Positions 8,822 through 17,127 of a stretch of DNA of 46,299 nt are shown here, in pieces. Below the pieces are notes generated by a model. It was not told where the DNA came from and did no database searches. It saw only the letters and a list, made by a program, of their open reading frames with translations. Each line of letters starts with the position of its first letter. The stretch's first letter is position 1. The position numbers were made by a program, and so were the translations under genes. This DNA is from Caloramator quimbayensis (GTDB lineage: Bacteria > Bacillota > Clostridia > Clostridiales > Caloramatoraceae), in assembly GCF_900167605.1 (NCBI RefSeq), contig NZ_FUYH01000020.1:1-46299 (forward strand), written 5' to 3'.

Positions 8822-10006
8822 TTATGCTCTAAATATAACTTCTTCCTTTGAGAACATATATCTTGCAAACAATACAGCAAGAAAAATATAAACAAGATTC
8901 CAGCCAAAGGTCATACCTATATGAAGAGGATTGTATATACCGATTATGAACTCCTTTATTATAAGGCTCACATTTGCAAGAGGCACATTAAAAAGAATAG
9001 TAGATACATTTTTAACATCAATCATATATGTTCCATAGGCACCTGCCATACCTATTATAGTTAAAGGAGATAAATATGTCTGCGCTTCTTTAAAGGATCT
9101 TGCATATATACTTATTGAGAGCTCTAAAGCGCCGAATACCATTATTATTAGAAGAACAAATATCCCTATCATAATTACAGTTATTGGAGATAAAAGTAAA
9201 GGCATATCACCTCCAAAGACGCTTCCTCCTGCCTTAACCCCAATCATAAGGCCTATTATTGAAGATACAGTCCCCATAAATCCCATTACAGTAATAGAAA
9301 GTAGTTTGCCAAATAAAAGGCTCATCCTCCCAGCCTGAGTTGTTAAAAGAGGCTCTAATGTACCTCTTTCCTTCTCACCTGCACCAAGGTCAGTTGCAGC
9401 TGCCATCGGGCCTGTCATTCCATAGATTATAAGCATTAAGGGAAGCAGAAGGGACAGCATAAATTTACCAAATCCGCCTTCATCTTTTGCTGCAATTTCT
9501 TCTTTTATATTTATAGGAGTCAGGATAGAATAGTCTATTCCTTTAGACATAAGCCTTGATTTTACGATTTCCTTTGAGTATTCTTCAATTAAGGATTTTA
9601 TAATATTACATGCCATATTGGAATTTTGACTTGTATCATCATATATTATTTTTATTTCTGCTGATTTCTCATCTTTTATGCTTTCTTCAATGTTTTGAGG
9701 AATAATTAATCCTACATATATTTTCCCTTCCTGAACATCCTTTTTAATGTCATTAGAATCAACAACAGTTATATTTTTTTGAGACTTTAAAAAAACTGCT
9801 AATTGGCTTTTATCCTGAGACTGAATGGCTATCTTTAAATTTTCAGATGTCTTTTTTATGTTTCCCTCAACGCTCCTGCCTATAAGGCCAAACATGATAG
9901 GAAATATAATAAGCGGAATCAATATTCCTACAATAACCGTTTTCTTATCCCTTAAAAGATCCGTAAGCTCTTTTTTAAATACTATCATTATTGCTTTCAT
10001 ATTCAT
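8822..10006 (-). CDS. natB: ABC-2 family exporter permease, NatB-like
   Basis: This is the membrane subunit of an ABC exporter with the NatB/ABC-2 architecture. A first membrane helix (about residues 20-45, IVGILIPLIIFPIMFGLIG) is followed by a large extracytoplasmic domain of about 130 residues. Five or six hydrophobic segments then fill residues 180-390. The signature GAGEKERGTLEPLLTTQ, typical of NatB/CcmB-like permeases, sits after the second segment. Its ATG overlaps the natA stop by one base (TAATG), so the two are translationally coupled. In Bacillus subtilis NatAB exports sodium; the substrate here is only inferred. Confidence 0.82.
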   Translation of the reverse strand: MNMKAIMIVFKKELTDLLRDKKTVIVGILIPLIIFPIMFGLIGRSVEGNIKKTSENLKIAIQSQDKSQLAVFLKSQKNITVVDSNDIKKDVQEGKIYVGLIIPQNIEESIKDEKSAEIKIIYDDTSQNSNMACNIIKSLIEEYSKEIVKSRLMSKGIDYSILTPINIKEEIAAKDEGGFGKFMLSLLLPLMLIIYGMTGPMAAATDLGAGEKERGTLEPLLTTQAGRMSLLFGKLLSITVMGFMGTVSSIIGLMIGVKAGGSVFGGDMPLLLSPITVIMIGIFVLLIIMVFGALELSISIYARSFKEAQTYLSPLTIIGMAGAYGTYMIDVKNVSTILFNVPLANVSLIIKEFIIGIYNPLHIGMTFGWNLVYIFLAVLFARYMFSKEEVIFRA

Positions 10007-10725
10007 TATTTATCACCTACCAATCCAACGAAGGCCTTTTCAAAATCTTCTCCATATTTTCCCTTAAAATCATCCACTCTCATATCTTCAATTATCTTTC
10101 CCTTATGTATTATCACAATCCTATCGCAGAGTTTTTCAACCTCCTGCATACTGTGACTTGAAAATACAATAGCCTTATTTTCATTCTTGCAGCTTAATAT
10201 AAAATCCTGAACAATTTTAGAAGAAGTTACATCAAGCCCTAAAGTCGGTTCATCAAAAAGCATAACTTTAGGATTATGAACAATTGAACGTGCAATCGCC
10301 ACCTTCTGCTTCATACCCCTTGAGAATTTCCCAACTCTCCTATCCACATACTCCTCCATATCGAGCATTTTGACAAGCCTGTCTATATTTTCTCTGCTTT
10401 CATTCTCATTCATATTGTTTAAGTCTGCAAAGTATTTAATATTCTCCCTTGCTGTTAATCTGTCATAAAGTCCAGCTTCTCCTCCAAATAAAATTCCAAT
10501 GTTGCTTCTTACTTTATCAGGTTCTTTTAGCAAATCATAACCATTTATTAAAGCGGTACCTGAAGTTGGCTTTAACATAGTTGCAATCATTCTTAAAGTT
10601 GTAGTTTTACCTGCACCGTTTTCTCCTAAAAGCCCGACAATCTCACCTTCACTTACAGTAAAGTTAATGTTATCCACCGCTTTAACATTCTTAAAGTATT
10701 TGCAAAGCCCCTTCACTTCAATCAT
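10006..10725 (-). CDS. natA: ABC transporter ATP-binding protein, NatA-like
   Basis: This is the ATPase partner of the downstream permease. It has Walker A GENGAGKTT (about residues 37-45), the variant signature FSRGMKQKVAIARS and Walker B VMLFDEPTLGLD, then a switch histidine in VFSSHSMQE. The FSRGM form is usual in NatA-type exporters. The start is ATG 10723-10725 (MIEVKGL), preceded by GAGGGG that lies in the last codons of ispF. A longer in-frame reading through ispF has no ribosome site. The 239-residue length fits. The pair is inserted between ispF and proS in an otherwise conserved gene order. Confidence 0.87.
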   Translation of the reverse strand: MIEVKGLCKYFKNVKAVDNINFTVSEGEIVGLLGENGAGKTTTLRMIATMLKPTSGTALINGYDLLKEPDKVRSNIGILFGGEAGLYDRLTARENIKYFADLNNMNENESRENIDRLVKMLDMEEYVDRRVGKFSRGMKQKVAIARSIVHNPKVMLFDEPTLGLDVTSSKIVQDFILSCKNENKAIVFSSHSMQEVEKLCDRIVIIHKGKIIEDMRVDDFKGKYGEDFEKAFVGLVGDK

Positions 10726-10729
10726 AAAT

Positions 10730-11212
10730 TTACCCCTCATTTCTTTTATATATGATGCACACTGCATGGGCAGCAATTCCATCCCCACATCCTGTAAAAC
10801 CAAGGCCCTCCTCAGTTGTCGCTTTAATATTTATATTCTCCTTATTTGTATTTAATGTTTTTGAAATATTTTCTCTCATATTTTCAATGTAAGGAGAGAT
10901 TTTAGGCCTTTGAGCTATTACAGTTGCATCGATATTAGATATTTCATATCCCTTTTCTCTAATTAAAATTCCAACATGATAAAGAAGTTTTATGCTGCTT
11001 ATTCCCTTATATTTGGGGTCTGTGTCTGGAAAATGTTTCCCTATATCTCCTAATGCAGCAGCACCTAATAGAGCATCCATAATTGCATGAAGCAGTACGT
11101 CTGCATCCGAATGCCCCAAAAGTCCCTTTTCATATTCTATTTTAACTCCGCCTAATATAAACTCTCTTCCTTCAACTAACCTATGTACATCATAGCCGTG
11201 ACCAATTCTCAT
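10730..11212 (-). CDS. ispF: 2-C-methyl-D-erythritol 2,4-cyclodiphosphate synthase
   Basis: IspF cyclises CDP-methylerythritol 2-phosphate in the MEP isoprenoid pathway. The zinc-binding signature [11 protein letters not shown] gives Asp8 and His10, and [18 protein letters not shown] gives the conserved HSD(A)D helix. [10 protein letters not shown] near the C-terminus is the CDP-site motif. Length 160 is normal for this trimeric enzyme. It overlaps the end of ispD by 23 bases, so the two MEP steps are co-expressed. Confidence 0.97.
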   Translation of the reverse strand: MRIGHGYDVHRLVEGREFILGGVKIEYEKGLLGHSDADVLLHAIMDALLGAAALGDIGKHFPDTDPKYKGISSIKLLYHVGILIREKGYEISNIDATVIAQRPKISPYIENMRENISKTLNTNKENINIKATTEEGLGFTGCGDGIAAHAVCIIYKRNEG

Positions 11213-11918
11213 TTTGCTCCTCCTTAAAGTTTTTCAGTAAAGAATCATATATAGCCCTTGCTATTATGATATCCTCTCTCGTTGTAATCTTTATATTAAA
11301 GTAGTCTCCTTCTATTATTTTTACCTTGCAGCCATATCCTTCAGATAGAGCGCAATCGTCAGTTGCAGTTATATTATTTTGCTTTGCATATTCATGGGAT
11401 TTTAATATTAAATCATATTTAAATGTTTGAGGAGTTTGAATAGAAATAAGTTCATCTCTCTTTAAAGTTGAAACTATAAATTTTTCATCATCTACTACTT
11501 TAATAGTATCCTTAACATAAACTCCAACAGCACATGCTCCGAATTTTTTAGCACCTTCAATACTTTTTTGTATAATATTTTCTTGAATAAAAGGTCTTAC
11601 TCCATCGTGTATAACTACCACTTCGCAGTGAGGATTACAATTCAAAAGACCGTTATACACTGATTCCTGCCTGCTTAACCCTCCCTTTACAACCTTTTTA
11701 ACTTTTTTAAAGCAATATTTTTCTACTATATTTTTCAAACAAAAATCTATATAACTTTCTGGAACTACGAGTATTATTTCATCTATAGATTCACAACTTT
11801 CAAAAGCATCTAAAGTAATCGCAAGTATCTCTCGTCCTTTAATATTTATATATTGTTTTGGTATATCATATCCCATTCTTTCGCCTTTTCCACCGGCTAC
11901 AATAACAGCAGAAACCAT
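11190..11918 (-). CDS. ispD: 2-C-methyl-D-erythritol 4-phosphate cytidylyltransferase
   Basis: IspD transfers CMP from CTP to methylerythritol 4-phosphate. The nucleotidyltransferase loop is [17 protein letters not shown] (about residues 7-23), with [10 protein letters not shown] (about 104-113) and [10 protein letters not shown] (about 160-169) as the other family motifs. At 242 residues it is slightly longer than the average because of a C-terminal tail that overlaps ispF. The ATG is preceded by AAAGGAG. It follows the PIN-TRAM gene by about 75 bp, a gap that contains a perfect inverted repeat. Confidence 0.96.
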   Translation of the reverse strand: MVSAVIVAGGKGERMGYDIPKQYINIKGREILAITLDAFESCESIDEIILVVPESYIDFCLKNIVEKYCFKKVKKVVKGGLSRQESVYNGLLNCNPHCEVVVIHDGVRPFIQENIIQKSIEGAKKFGACAVGVYVKDTIKVVDDEKFIVSTLKRDELISIQTPQTFKYDLILKSHEYAKQNNITATDDCALSEGYGCKVKIIEGDYFNIKITTREDIIIARAIYDSLLKNFKEEQNENWSRL

Positions 11919-11945
11919 GATTATTCTCCTTTGAGCAATATTTTA

Positions 11946-11978
11946 TTAAGGGATTGTAAAAACTTTACAATCCCTTAA
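11946..11978 (-). repeat. Perfect 15-bp inverted repeat between yacL and ispD
   Basis: TTAAGGGATTGTAAA (11946-11960) and its exact complement (11964-11978) flank a three-base spacer. The stem is long but no clear T run follows on the minus strand (TAATAAAAT). It may be a leaky terminator or RNA stability element after yacL. Confidence 0.7.
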
Positions 11979-11992
11979 GCATTTTATCAGTA

Positions 11993-13132
11993 TTAAACTG
12001 CTTTATCCTGTGAATTCTTAATCTTAGCAAAAATCATTCTTCCGGCTGCAGTTTGAAGAACGCTTGTTACAGTAACGTCAACTATATCGCCAACATACTT
12101 TTTACCGCCTTCAACAACTATCATAGTACCATCATCAAGATATGCAACTCCCTGTCCTGATTCTTTTCCATCTTTTATAATCTGTATATGCATATCTTCT
12201 CCTGGTATTACAACCGGTTTTACAGCATTTGCCAGTTCATTAATATTAAGAACAGAAACGCCTTGAAATTCAGCAACCTTATTTAGATTAAAATCATTAG
12301 TTATTACCTTTCCTCCTAAAACCTGAGCAAGTTTTAAGAGCTTACTGTCCACTTCTTGAATGTTTTCAAAGTTTTTCTCACATATCTCTACATTGATTTC
12401 AAGCTCTTTTTGTATAAGATTTAATATATCAAGTCCTCTTCTTCCCCTTGTTCTTTTTAAAGAGTCTGAAGAGTCAGCAATATGTCTAAGCTCCTCAAGT
12501 ACAAAGGATGGAATTACTATAGGTCCTTCAACGAAACCAGTTTTTAAAATGTCAAGGATTCTTCCATCAATAATAACACTGGTATCTAATATTTTAGGCT
12601 GACAAGAAAAAGTTTTTATATCAGTTTTATTCTTCTTTTCCTTACCAAACTTCTTTAGAAAGGTAAAAATATTGTATAAATCATCCTTCTTTTTAATAGC
12701 TATATTTACCCCGAGAGTTGCAAAAATAATATTTATTATAAGCGATATAATACTTCCAATTACTGATAAAACCGTAGAATTGGTGATTGAAAGAAATCTT
12801 GAGACTGAGCTTATAAAAAGATTTGCAACTATAAGACCTATTATCAGCCCTGCAACCGATAAAATAATATCATTTGTAGGAATCTTCTGAAGCGTTCCTT
12901 CGAAAAATCCGGTAATATTCCAAACAATTTTAATTATGAATGGGGAGATAATATAAAATATAATTCCGAATATCAAGGTACAAATAATATAGGCTGCAAT
13001 CAAAGATACCATATTCTGATTAAAATTAATTAGCTGATGAAAAAATTCAAGCTTAATAAACAGACCTGTTAATGCATACCCCAAAACTAAACCTATAACT
13101 GTCAATAACCATCTAAAAATCTTGTCTAACAT
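11993..13132 (-). CDS. yacL: Membrane-anchored PIN-TRAM protein (YacL family)
   Basis: Four hydrophobic segments fill about residues 5-145. A PIN nuclease-like domain follows (about 175-300), with ILDTSVIIDGRILDI supplying the first catalytic aspartates and VITNDFNLNKVA a later one. A TRAM RNA-binding domain ends the protein (about 310-375, with GEDMHIQIIKDGKESGQGVA). This order matches YacL of Bacillus subtilis, which usually lies between disA and ispD, as here. The family looks like a membrane-tethered RNase, but its substrate is unknown. GGAGGTG precedes the ATG. The name ATPase sometimes attached to the family has no support from motifs here. Confidence 0.9.
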   Translation of the reverse strand: MLDKIFRWLLTVIGLVLGYALTGLFIKLEFFHQLINFNQNMVSLIAAYIICTLIFGIIFYIISPFIIKIVWNITGFFEGTLQKIPTNDIILSVAGLIIGLIVANLFISSVSRFLSITNSTVLSVIGSIISLIINIIFATLGVNIAIKKKDDLYNIFTFLKKFGKEKKNKTDIKTFSCQPKILDTSVIIDGRILDILKTGFVEGPIVIPSFVLEELRHIADSSDSLKRTRGRRGLDILNLIQKELEINVEICEKNFENIQEVDSKLLKLAQVLGGKVITNDFNLNKVAEFQGVSVLNINELANAVKPVVIPGEDMHIQIIKDGKESGQGVAYLDDGTMIVVEGGKKYVGDIVDVTVTSVLQTAAGRMIFAKIKNSQDKAV

Positions 13133-13230
13133 TCATACACCTCCATTATTATTATTAACAAAATAATTAAAAATAAACTTCATATATCAAATATTTCCAT
13201 TTAGATTAATTTAAATATACATTATGCTCT

Positions 13231-13269
13231 AATAAAAAGCAATAACATATATTATAACATTATGTTATT
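13231..13269 (-). terminator. Possible AT-rich terminator after carD
   Basis: In the 148-bp gap between carD and yacL, AATAACATA (13241-13249) and TATGTTATT (13261-13269) can pair, and on the minus strand GC then TTTTT follow. The stem has few G-C pairs, so the call is weak. The rest of the gap is AT-rich with no recognised site other than the yacL ribosome site. Confidence 0.4.
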
Positions 13270-13280
13270 TTTTTATGAAT

Positions 13281-13760
13281 TTAATCTTTTGCTAAAGAAT
13301 TAATCTCTCTCTTTATGCTATCAATATCTTTATTTAAAACTGCACAAATTTCTCCTGATACAAGATTTAATATATCATTAAATATATTGAGCTCACTTCT
13401 TGACAGTTTCTTATTTTTTGATAAATTTCCAATATCCCTTATTATCTTGGAAAGTTTTTTAATATCTCCTTCGTTAATACAGCTCATATAATACTTATAT
13501 CTATCGCTCCATTTAGAAGGAAGATTTTCAGGTGTTGATTTTAATATAATATTATATATTTCTTTGCATTCATCAACCGATATTGCTTTTCTCAATTTAA
13601 AGGATTCATTAGAATAAACAGGTACCATCATATCTATGCCGTTTATAAATTTTATAACGTAATATTTTCTTATTTCACCAAATATTTTTTTCTCCTCTAT
13701 ATTTATAATTAAACCTGCTCCAAAGACAGGATAAAATATCCATTCACCAATTGAAAACAT
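13281..13760 (-). CDS. carD: CarD/CdnL-family transcription regulator
   Basis: CarD-family proteins bind the RNA polymerase beta subunit and stabilise open complexes, especially at rRNA promoters. The N-terminal Tudor-like RNAP-interaction domain is clear: FSIGEWIFYPVFGAGLIINI, then YYVIKFINGIDMMVPV. The helical DNA-binding part follows (about 65-155). Start is ATG 13758-13760 with GGAGGG nine bases upstream; a GTG three codons earlier touches the ribosome site. Length 159 fits. It lies upstream of yacL and is divergent from the plus-strand gene at 14080, separated by about 320 bp. Confidence 0.88.
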   Translation of the reverse strand: MFSIGEWIFYPVFGAGLIINIEEKKIFGEIRKYYVIKFINGIDMMVPVYSNESFKLRKAISVDECKEIYNIILKSTPENLPSKWSDRYKYYMSCINEGDIKKLSKIIRDIGNLSKNKKLSRSELNIFNDILNLVSGEICAVLNKDIDSIKREINSLAKD

Positions 13761-13915
13761 ACAGGTCACCCTCCAAAAATTAATATATAATTTTTATAAT
13801 TTCAAGAAAGACTTAGATTATATGTTTATGAGGATGAATGAGTGACCCTTTTACTATTATTATATTATTGCTGACAAAATATTGTTTACATAAACTAAAT
13901 TTAAAATTAATGTAT

Positions 13916-13945
13916 TTGACATTATAACAAATATATACTTATAAT
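13916..13945 (+). promoter_or_regulatory. Promoter of the plus-strand gene at 14080
   Basis: TTGACA (13916-13921) and TATAAT (13940-13945) are both perfect consensus and 18 bp apart. The predicted start is near 13952, giving an untranslated leader of about 128 nt that contains no motif I recognise. This lies in the 320-bp gap between carD and the 14080 gene; the remainder of the gap is AT-rich. Confidence 0.8.
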
Positions 13946-14079
13946 ATGATTAAGATAATAATATAAAAATTCAATCTATTTCTACAGCAAACAGCCGCTT
14001 TAATAAGTGCAGGTATTTCATGTAAAAGTTCTATTATTCTATATAAAAATAAAAATTTGTATTAAGGGGTGGAAGCATA

Positions 14080-14475
14080 ATGAAAGACGTCTTGGTTGAC
14101 GATTTTCAAAATTCGGTATCAGAATCATTGATAAGGCATAAAAGCATAATAGATATAATGACAAAACTTTCCGAATCCAATTCGAGAATTAATCGTGCCG
14201 TTGCAAAATCAGTAACCAATTGTGGTTGTATCAGCGTATCCGCTCATAAACAAAGGATATCTGATGATGCTTCCCTTGAAGATATTGTTAATAGCTTAAG
14301 CTATCAAATAGAAGGCGAGCTTTGCAATAATTGCAGAGAAGTCCTCGAAGAAGAAATAGGAAATAACATTTACTATCTTACAGCCCTTTGCAATGCACTT
14401 GGAATAAACCTTTTTGATGTTATCATTAAAGAAAATGATAAAATTCAAACCCTTGGAAAATTCTCAATGTTATAA
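14080..14475 (+). CDS. Small conserved-looking protein with MazG-like C-terminal helices
   Basis: A 131-residue soluble protein, alone on the plus strand between carD and disA. The N-terminal half (DDFQNSVSESLIRHKSIIDI) is helical and includes a CGC motif at about residues 47-49. The C-terminal half contains SYQIEGELCNNC, then EEEIGNNIYYLTALCNALGI and LFDVIIKENDKIQTLGKF. This resembles the helix pair of MazG-like nucleotide pyrophosphohydrolases (E...ELGDxxxYLxALxxxLGI), but the usual aspartate of the second helix is asparagine. Catalysis is therefore doubtful. Four cysteines (two CxC/CxxC-like groups) are noteworthy. A consensus promoter and a strong terminator make it a monocistronic unit. 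Function unknown. Confidence 0.75.
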   Translation: MKDVLVDDFQNSVSESLIRHKSIIDIMTKLSESNSRINRAVAKSVTNCGCISVSAHKQRISDDASLEDIVNSLSYQIEGELCNNCREVLEEEIGNNIYYLTALCNALGINLFDVIIKENDKIQTLGKFSML

Positions 14476-14483
14476 TACAACAT

Positions 14484-14519
14484 GGCTGCCGTATTAAAGC
14501 TAACACGGCAGCCTTTTTT
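14484..14519 (+). terminator. Intrinsic terminator after the 14080 gene
   Basis: GGCTGCCGT (14484-14492) pairs with ACGGCAGCC (14505-14513), extended by three inner pairs, and is followed by six T. It is a strong plus-strand terminator only 9 bp after the stop codon. It may also insulate the convergent disA. Confidence 0.9.
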
Positions 14520-14556
14520 ATAAATCAAAAACTTATGATGAGCAGACTTTTATTTA

Positions 14557-15618
14557 TTATAGATGTCTATTAAGTAAAACCTTTTCCTGCAGCTTTCTTA
14601 ATCCTTCCTTTATTGCCCGTGCCCTTGCTTCTCCAATTCCTTCGACATTATCAAGTTCTTCTATTGATGCCTGCATAACATTCTTAAGCTGTCCAAAGGT
14701 TTTAACGAGGTTTTCAATAACGATTGGAGGAACCTTAGGGATTTTACTCATAAGCCTGTAACCCTTTGATGAAATCATCGTATCGAGCATCAAGTCCGCA
14801 CTATATCCAAAAATCTTACAAACCAAAGATAATTCCAAAAGCTCATCAGAAGAAAGATTTTTAATTCCCTTCATTATATCGTTAAAATCCTTCTGATAGC
14901 TGTAATCCTTAATTAGCATTATTCCATCATTCTCTACTTCATCGATAAGGTCATCAAGCTGCATAGATATTAGTCTTCCTTCATTTCCAAGTTCGTATAT
15001 ATACTTTTGTATTTCGTTTACTATCCTCATAACCATTTCATTTCTTTGAACCGCTGTAACGACATCATATACAGTAACTAAATCATCGAATTCGAGAACC
15101 GATAGATTCGTCATCGCTTCATCAAGTACAGCCTTGTATCTTTCAAGAGTTTGAATTGCTTGATTAGCTTTAGTAAGTATTATATTGGTATCTTTTAAAA
15201 TATACTTTAAATTTCCTTTGTAGACAGTAATTATGTTTCTCCTTTGAGATATAGCAATAACAAGATTTCCTGTCTGTTTCGCAACTCTATCAGCAGTTCT
15301 ATGCCTCGTTCCCGTTTCAAAGGTTGCTATTGAGGAATCAGGTATAAGCTGAGTATTAGCATATAGTATTCTTTTTAAATCGCTACTTAAAACAATAGCG
15401 CCGTCCATCTTAGCAAGTTCATATAAATAGGAAGGACTATATTCGCTGTTTATAAAAAATCCTCCATCTATTATTCCCATAACTTCCTTTTGATCTCCAA
15501 CCATTATAAGTGCTCCAGTCTTTGCCTTTAAGACGTTTTCAAGACCTTCTCTCAGAGGTGTTCCAGGTGCAACTATTTTTAATACATTTATAAGTTCCAT
15601 TTCGCGACTATCTAACAT
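14557..15618 (-). CDS. disA: DNA integrity scanning diadenylate cyclase DisA
   Basis: DisA makes cyclic di-AMP and monitors branched DNA during sporulation and repair. The DAC domain (about 10-145) has the DGA motif in [11 protein letters not shown] and the RHR motif in [13 protein letters not shown] helical linker follows, then a C-terminal HhH domain (about 290-350, [22 protein letters not shown]). Length 353 matches the family. It starts two bases after the radA stop, with GGGGGA as ribosome site, so radA and disA are one transcription unit, consistent with RadA modulating DisA in Bacillus. Confidence 0.97.
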   Translation of the reverse strand: MLDSREMELINVLKIVAPGTPLREGLENVLKAKTGALIMVGDQKEVMGIIDGGFFINSEYSPSYLYELAKMDGAIVLSSDLKRILYANTQLIPDSSIATFETGTRHRTADRVAKQTGNLVIAISQRRNIITVYKGNLKYILKDTNIILTKANQAIQTLERYKAVLDEAMTNLSVLEFDDLVTVYDVVTAVQRNEMVMRIVNEIQKYIYELGNEGRLISMQLDDLIDEVENDGIMLIKDYSYQKDFNDIMKGIKNLSSDELLELSLVCKIFGYSADLMLDTMISSKGYRLMSKIPKVPPIVIENLVKTFGQLKNVMQASIEELDNVEGIGEARARAIKEGLRKLQEKVLLNRHL

Positions 15619-15620
15619 CT

Positions 15621-16982
15621 TTATCCCCCTAATATAACATCTAATGCTTCATGTATATTATCAACAGGCATTACAGAAATTCCTTTAGGAATTTCGATAC
15701 CCCTTACGTTTTCCTTTGGTATTATGCACTTTAAAAAGCCAAGTTTTTTTGCCTCAAGTATCCTTTTTTCAATCATGTTAACTCCTCTTATCTCACCAGT
15801 TAATCCAACTTCACCTACTACTATAGTTTTCGGATGGATTGGAAGATTTCTAAAGCTTGAAGCTATAGAACATATTATTCCAAGATCGCAGGCAGGCTCA
15901 TCGAGTTTTAAACCTCCTGCTACATTTACATAGGCATCAAAGGTTTGAACCTGCATCCCAACTCTTTTTTCAAGCACTGCCATCAAAAGTATTACCCTAT
16001 TATAGTCAACGCCTGTAGCCATACGCCTTGGCATGCCGAATGCCGTTGCACAGGTTAGAGCCTGAATCTCAACAAGAACCGGTCTTGTCCCTTCCATACT
16101 GCATACTACGCAAGAACCCGAAACATTATTAGGTCTACCTGACAAAAGAAGCTCCGATGGGTTTTTAATCTCCACAAGCCCCTTTTCTCTCATTTCAAAA
16201 ACCCCTATCTCATTTGTTGAGCCAAATCTATTTTTAACAGCTCTTAAAACCCTGTATGTATGATGCCTCTCTCCCTCAAAATACAATACAGTATCAACCA
16301 TATGCTCAAGAACCCTCGGCCCTGCAATGGAGCCTTCTTTAGTAACATGCCCAACTATGAAAATAGAAATATTTAATGTTTTAGCTATTCTCATAAGAAC
16401 CGATGTTGCTTCTCTAACCTGACTTACGCTTCCTGGGGCTGATAAAAGTTCTGGTCTGTAAATAGTTTGTATTGAATCTATCACAACCACTTTGGGCTTT
16501 AGCTCTTCAATAAATTTTTCTATCGCAGAAAGGTTGGTTTCCGAGAGAACATAAAGGTTTTCTTCTTTTACCTCAAGCCTTTTTGCCCTTAGTTTTATCT
16601 GTTTTGAAGATTCTTCTCCTGAAGCATAAAGAACAAGACTTCCTTTTGACGATATATTAGAAGCCACCTGCAAAAGAAGTGTTGATTTGCCTATACCAGG
16701 ATCCCCTCCAACAAGTATAAGGGAGCCCCTAACCACTCCCCCTCCAAGAACTCTGTCAAGCTCCTCAAGGGAAGTTGAATACCTTTCCTCCTCCAATAAC
16801 TCTATTTGATTTATAGCCAATGGCCTTGAAGTACTTTCTATAAGTTTATTATTATTCTTTTCCTGTACTTCTTCAACCATAGTATTCCAGCTTCCGCAGC
16901 CTGGGCATTTACCCATCCACTTTGGTGACTCATAGCCGCATTCCTGACATATAAAAGAAGTTTTTATCTTACCCACCATCAT
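15621..16982 (-). CDS. radA: DNA repair protein RadA (Sms)
   Basis: RadA is a hexameric helicase that promotes branch migration in recombination. The N-terminal zinc finger is [21 protein letters not shown]. The RecA-like core has Walker [15 protein letters not shown] and the RadA-specific [11 protein letters not shown] motif, and a Lon-protease-like domain closes the protein ([13 protein letters not shown] region). The start is put at ATG 16980-16982; a second ATG follows directly, and a TTG four codons upstream is also in frame. The ribosome site is weak (GGATG), so the start is uncertain by a few codons. About 453 residues, normal length. Confidence 0.95.
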   Translation of the reverse strand: MMVGKIKTSFICQECGYESPKWMGKCPGCGSWNTMVEEVQEKNNNKLIESTSRPLAINQIELLEEERYSTSLEELDRVLGGGVVRGSLILVGGDPGIGKSTLLLQVASNISSKGSLVLYASGEESSKQIKLRAKRLEVKEENLYVLSETNLSAIEKFIEELKPKVVVIDSIQTIYRPELLSAPGSVSQVREATSVLMRIAKTLNISIFIVGHVTKEGSIAGPRVLEHMVDTVLYFEGERHHTYRVLRAVKNRFGSTNEIGVFEMREKGLVEIKNPSELLLSGRPNNVSGSCVVCSMEGTRPVLVEIQALTCATAFGMPRRMATGVDYNRVILLMAVLEKRVGMQVQTFDAYVNVAGGLKLDEPACDLGIICSIASSFRNLPIHPKTIVVGEVGLTGEIRGVNMIEKRILEAKKLGFLKCIIPKENVRGIEIPKGISVMPVDNIHEALDVILGG

Positions 16983-17010
16983 CACATCCAACAAAAATTA
17001 TAGCACATTA

Positions 17011-17039
17011 ATTATATTTTATTATTTAAACATTATCAA
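17011..17039 (-). promoter_or_regulatory. Promoter of radA-disA
   Basis: TTGATA (17034-17039) and TATAAT (17011-17016) are 17 bp apart on the minus strand. The predicted start is about 22 nt before radA. Together with the terminator after clpC it separates radA-disA from the heat-shock operon. Confidence 0.65.
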
Positions 17040-17098
17040 CAAATTTATACATTAATTATAAAAAAATCCCAAAACAATTTTAATTTAGTATATACGCT

Positions 17099-17123
17099 TA
17101 AAAAGCCCTGCATGAGCAGGACT
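17099..17123 (-). terminator. Intrinsic terminator after clpC
   Basis: On the minus strand AGTCCTGC and GCAGGGCT pair over eight bases around a TCAT loop and are followed by TTTTT. It begins 5 bp after the clpC stop. Confidence 0.85.
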
Positions 17124-17127
17124 TTTG

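Noticed and set aside
11946..11978. Insertion-sequence end or attachment site
   Set aside because: It is a single hairpin-type palindrome without flanking transposase or target duplication; a terminator or RNA element fits better.
13952..14079. Cyclic di-AMP (ydaO) riboswitch near disA
   Set aside because: None of the conserved ydaO sequence blocks is visible in the leader.
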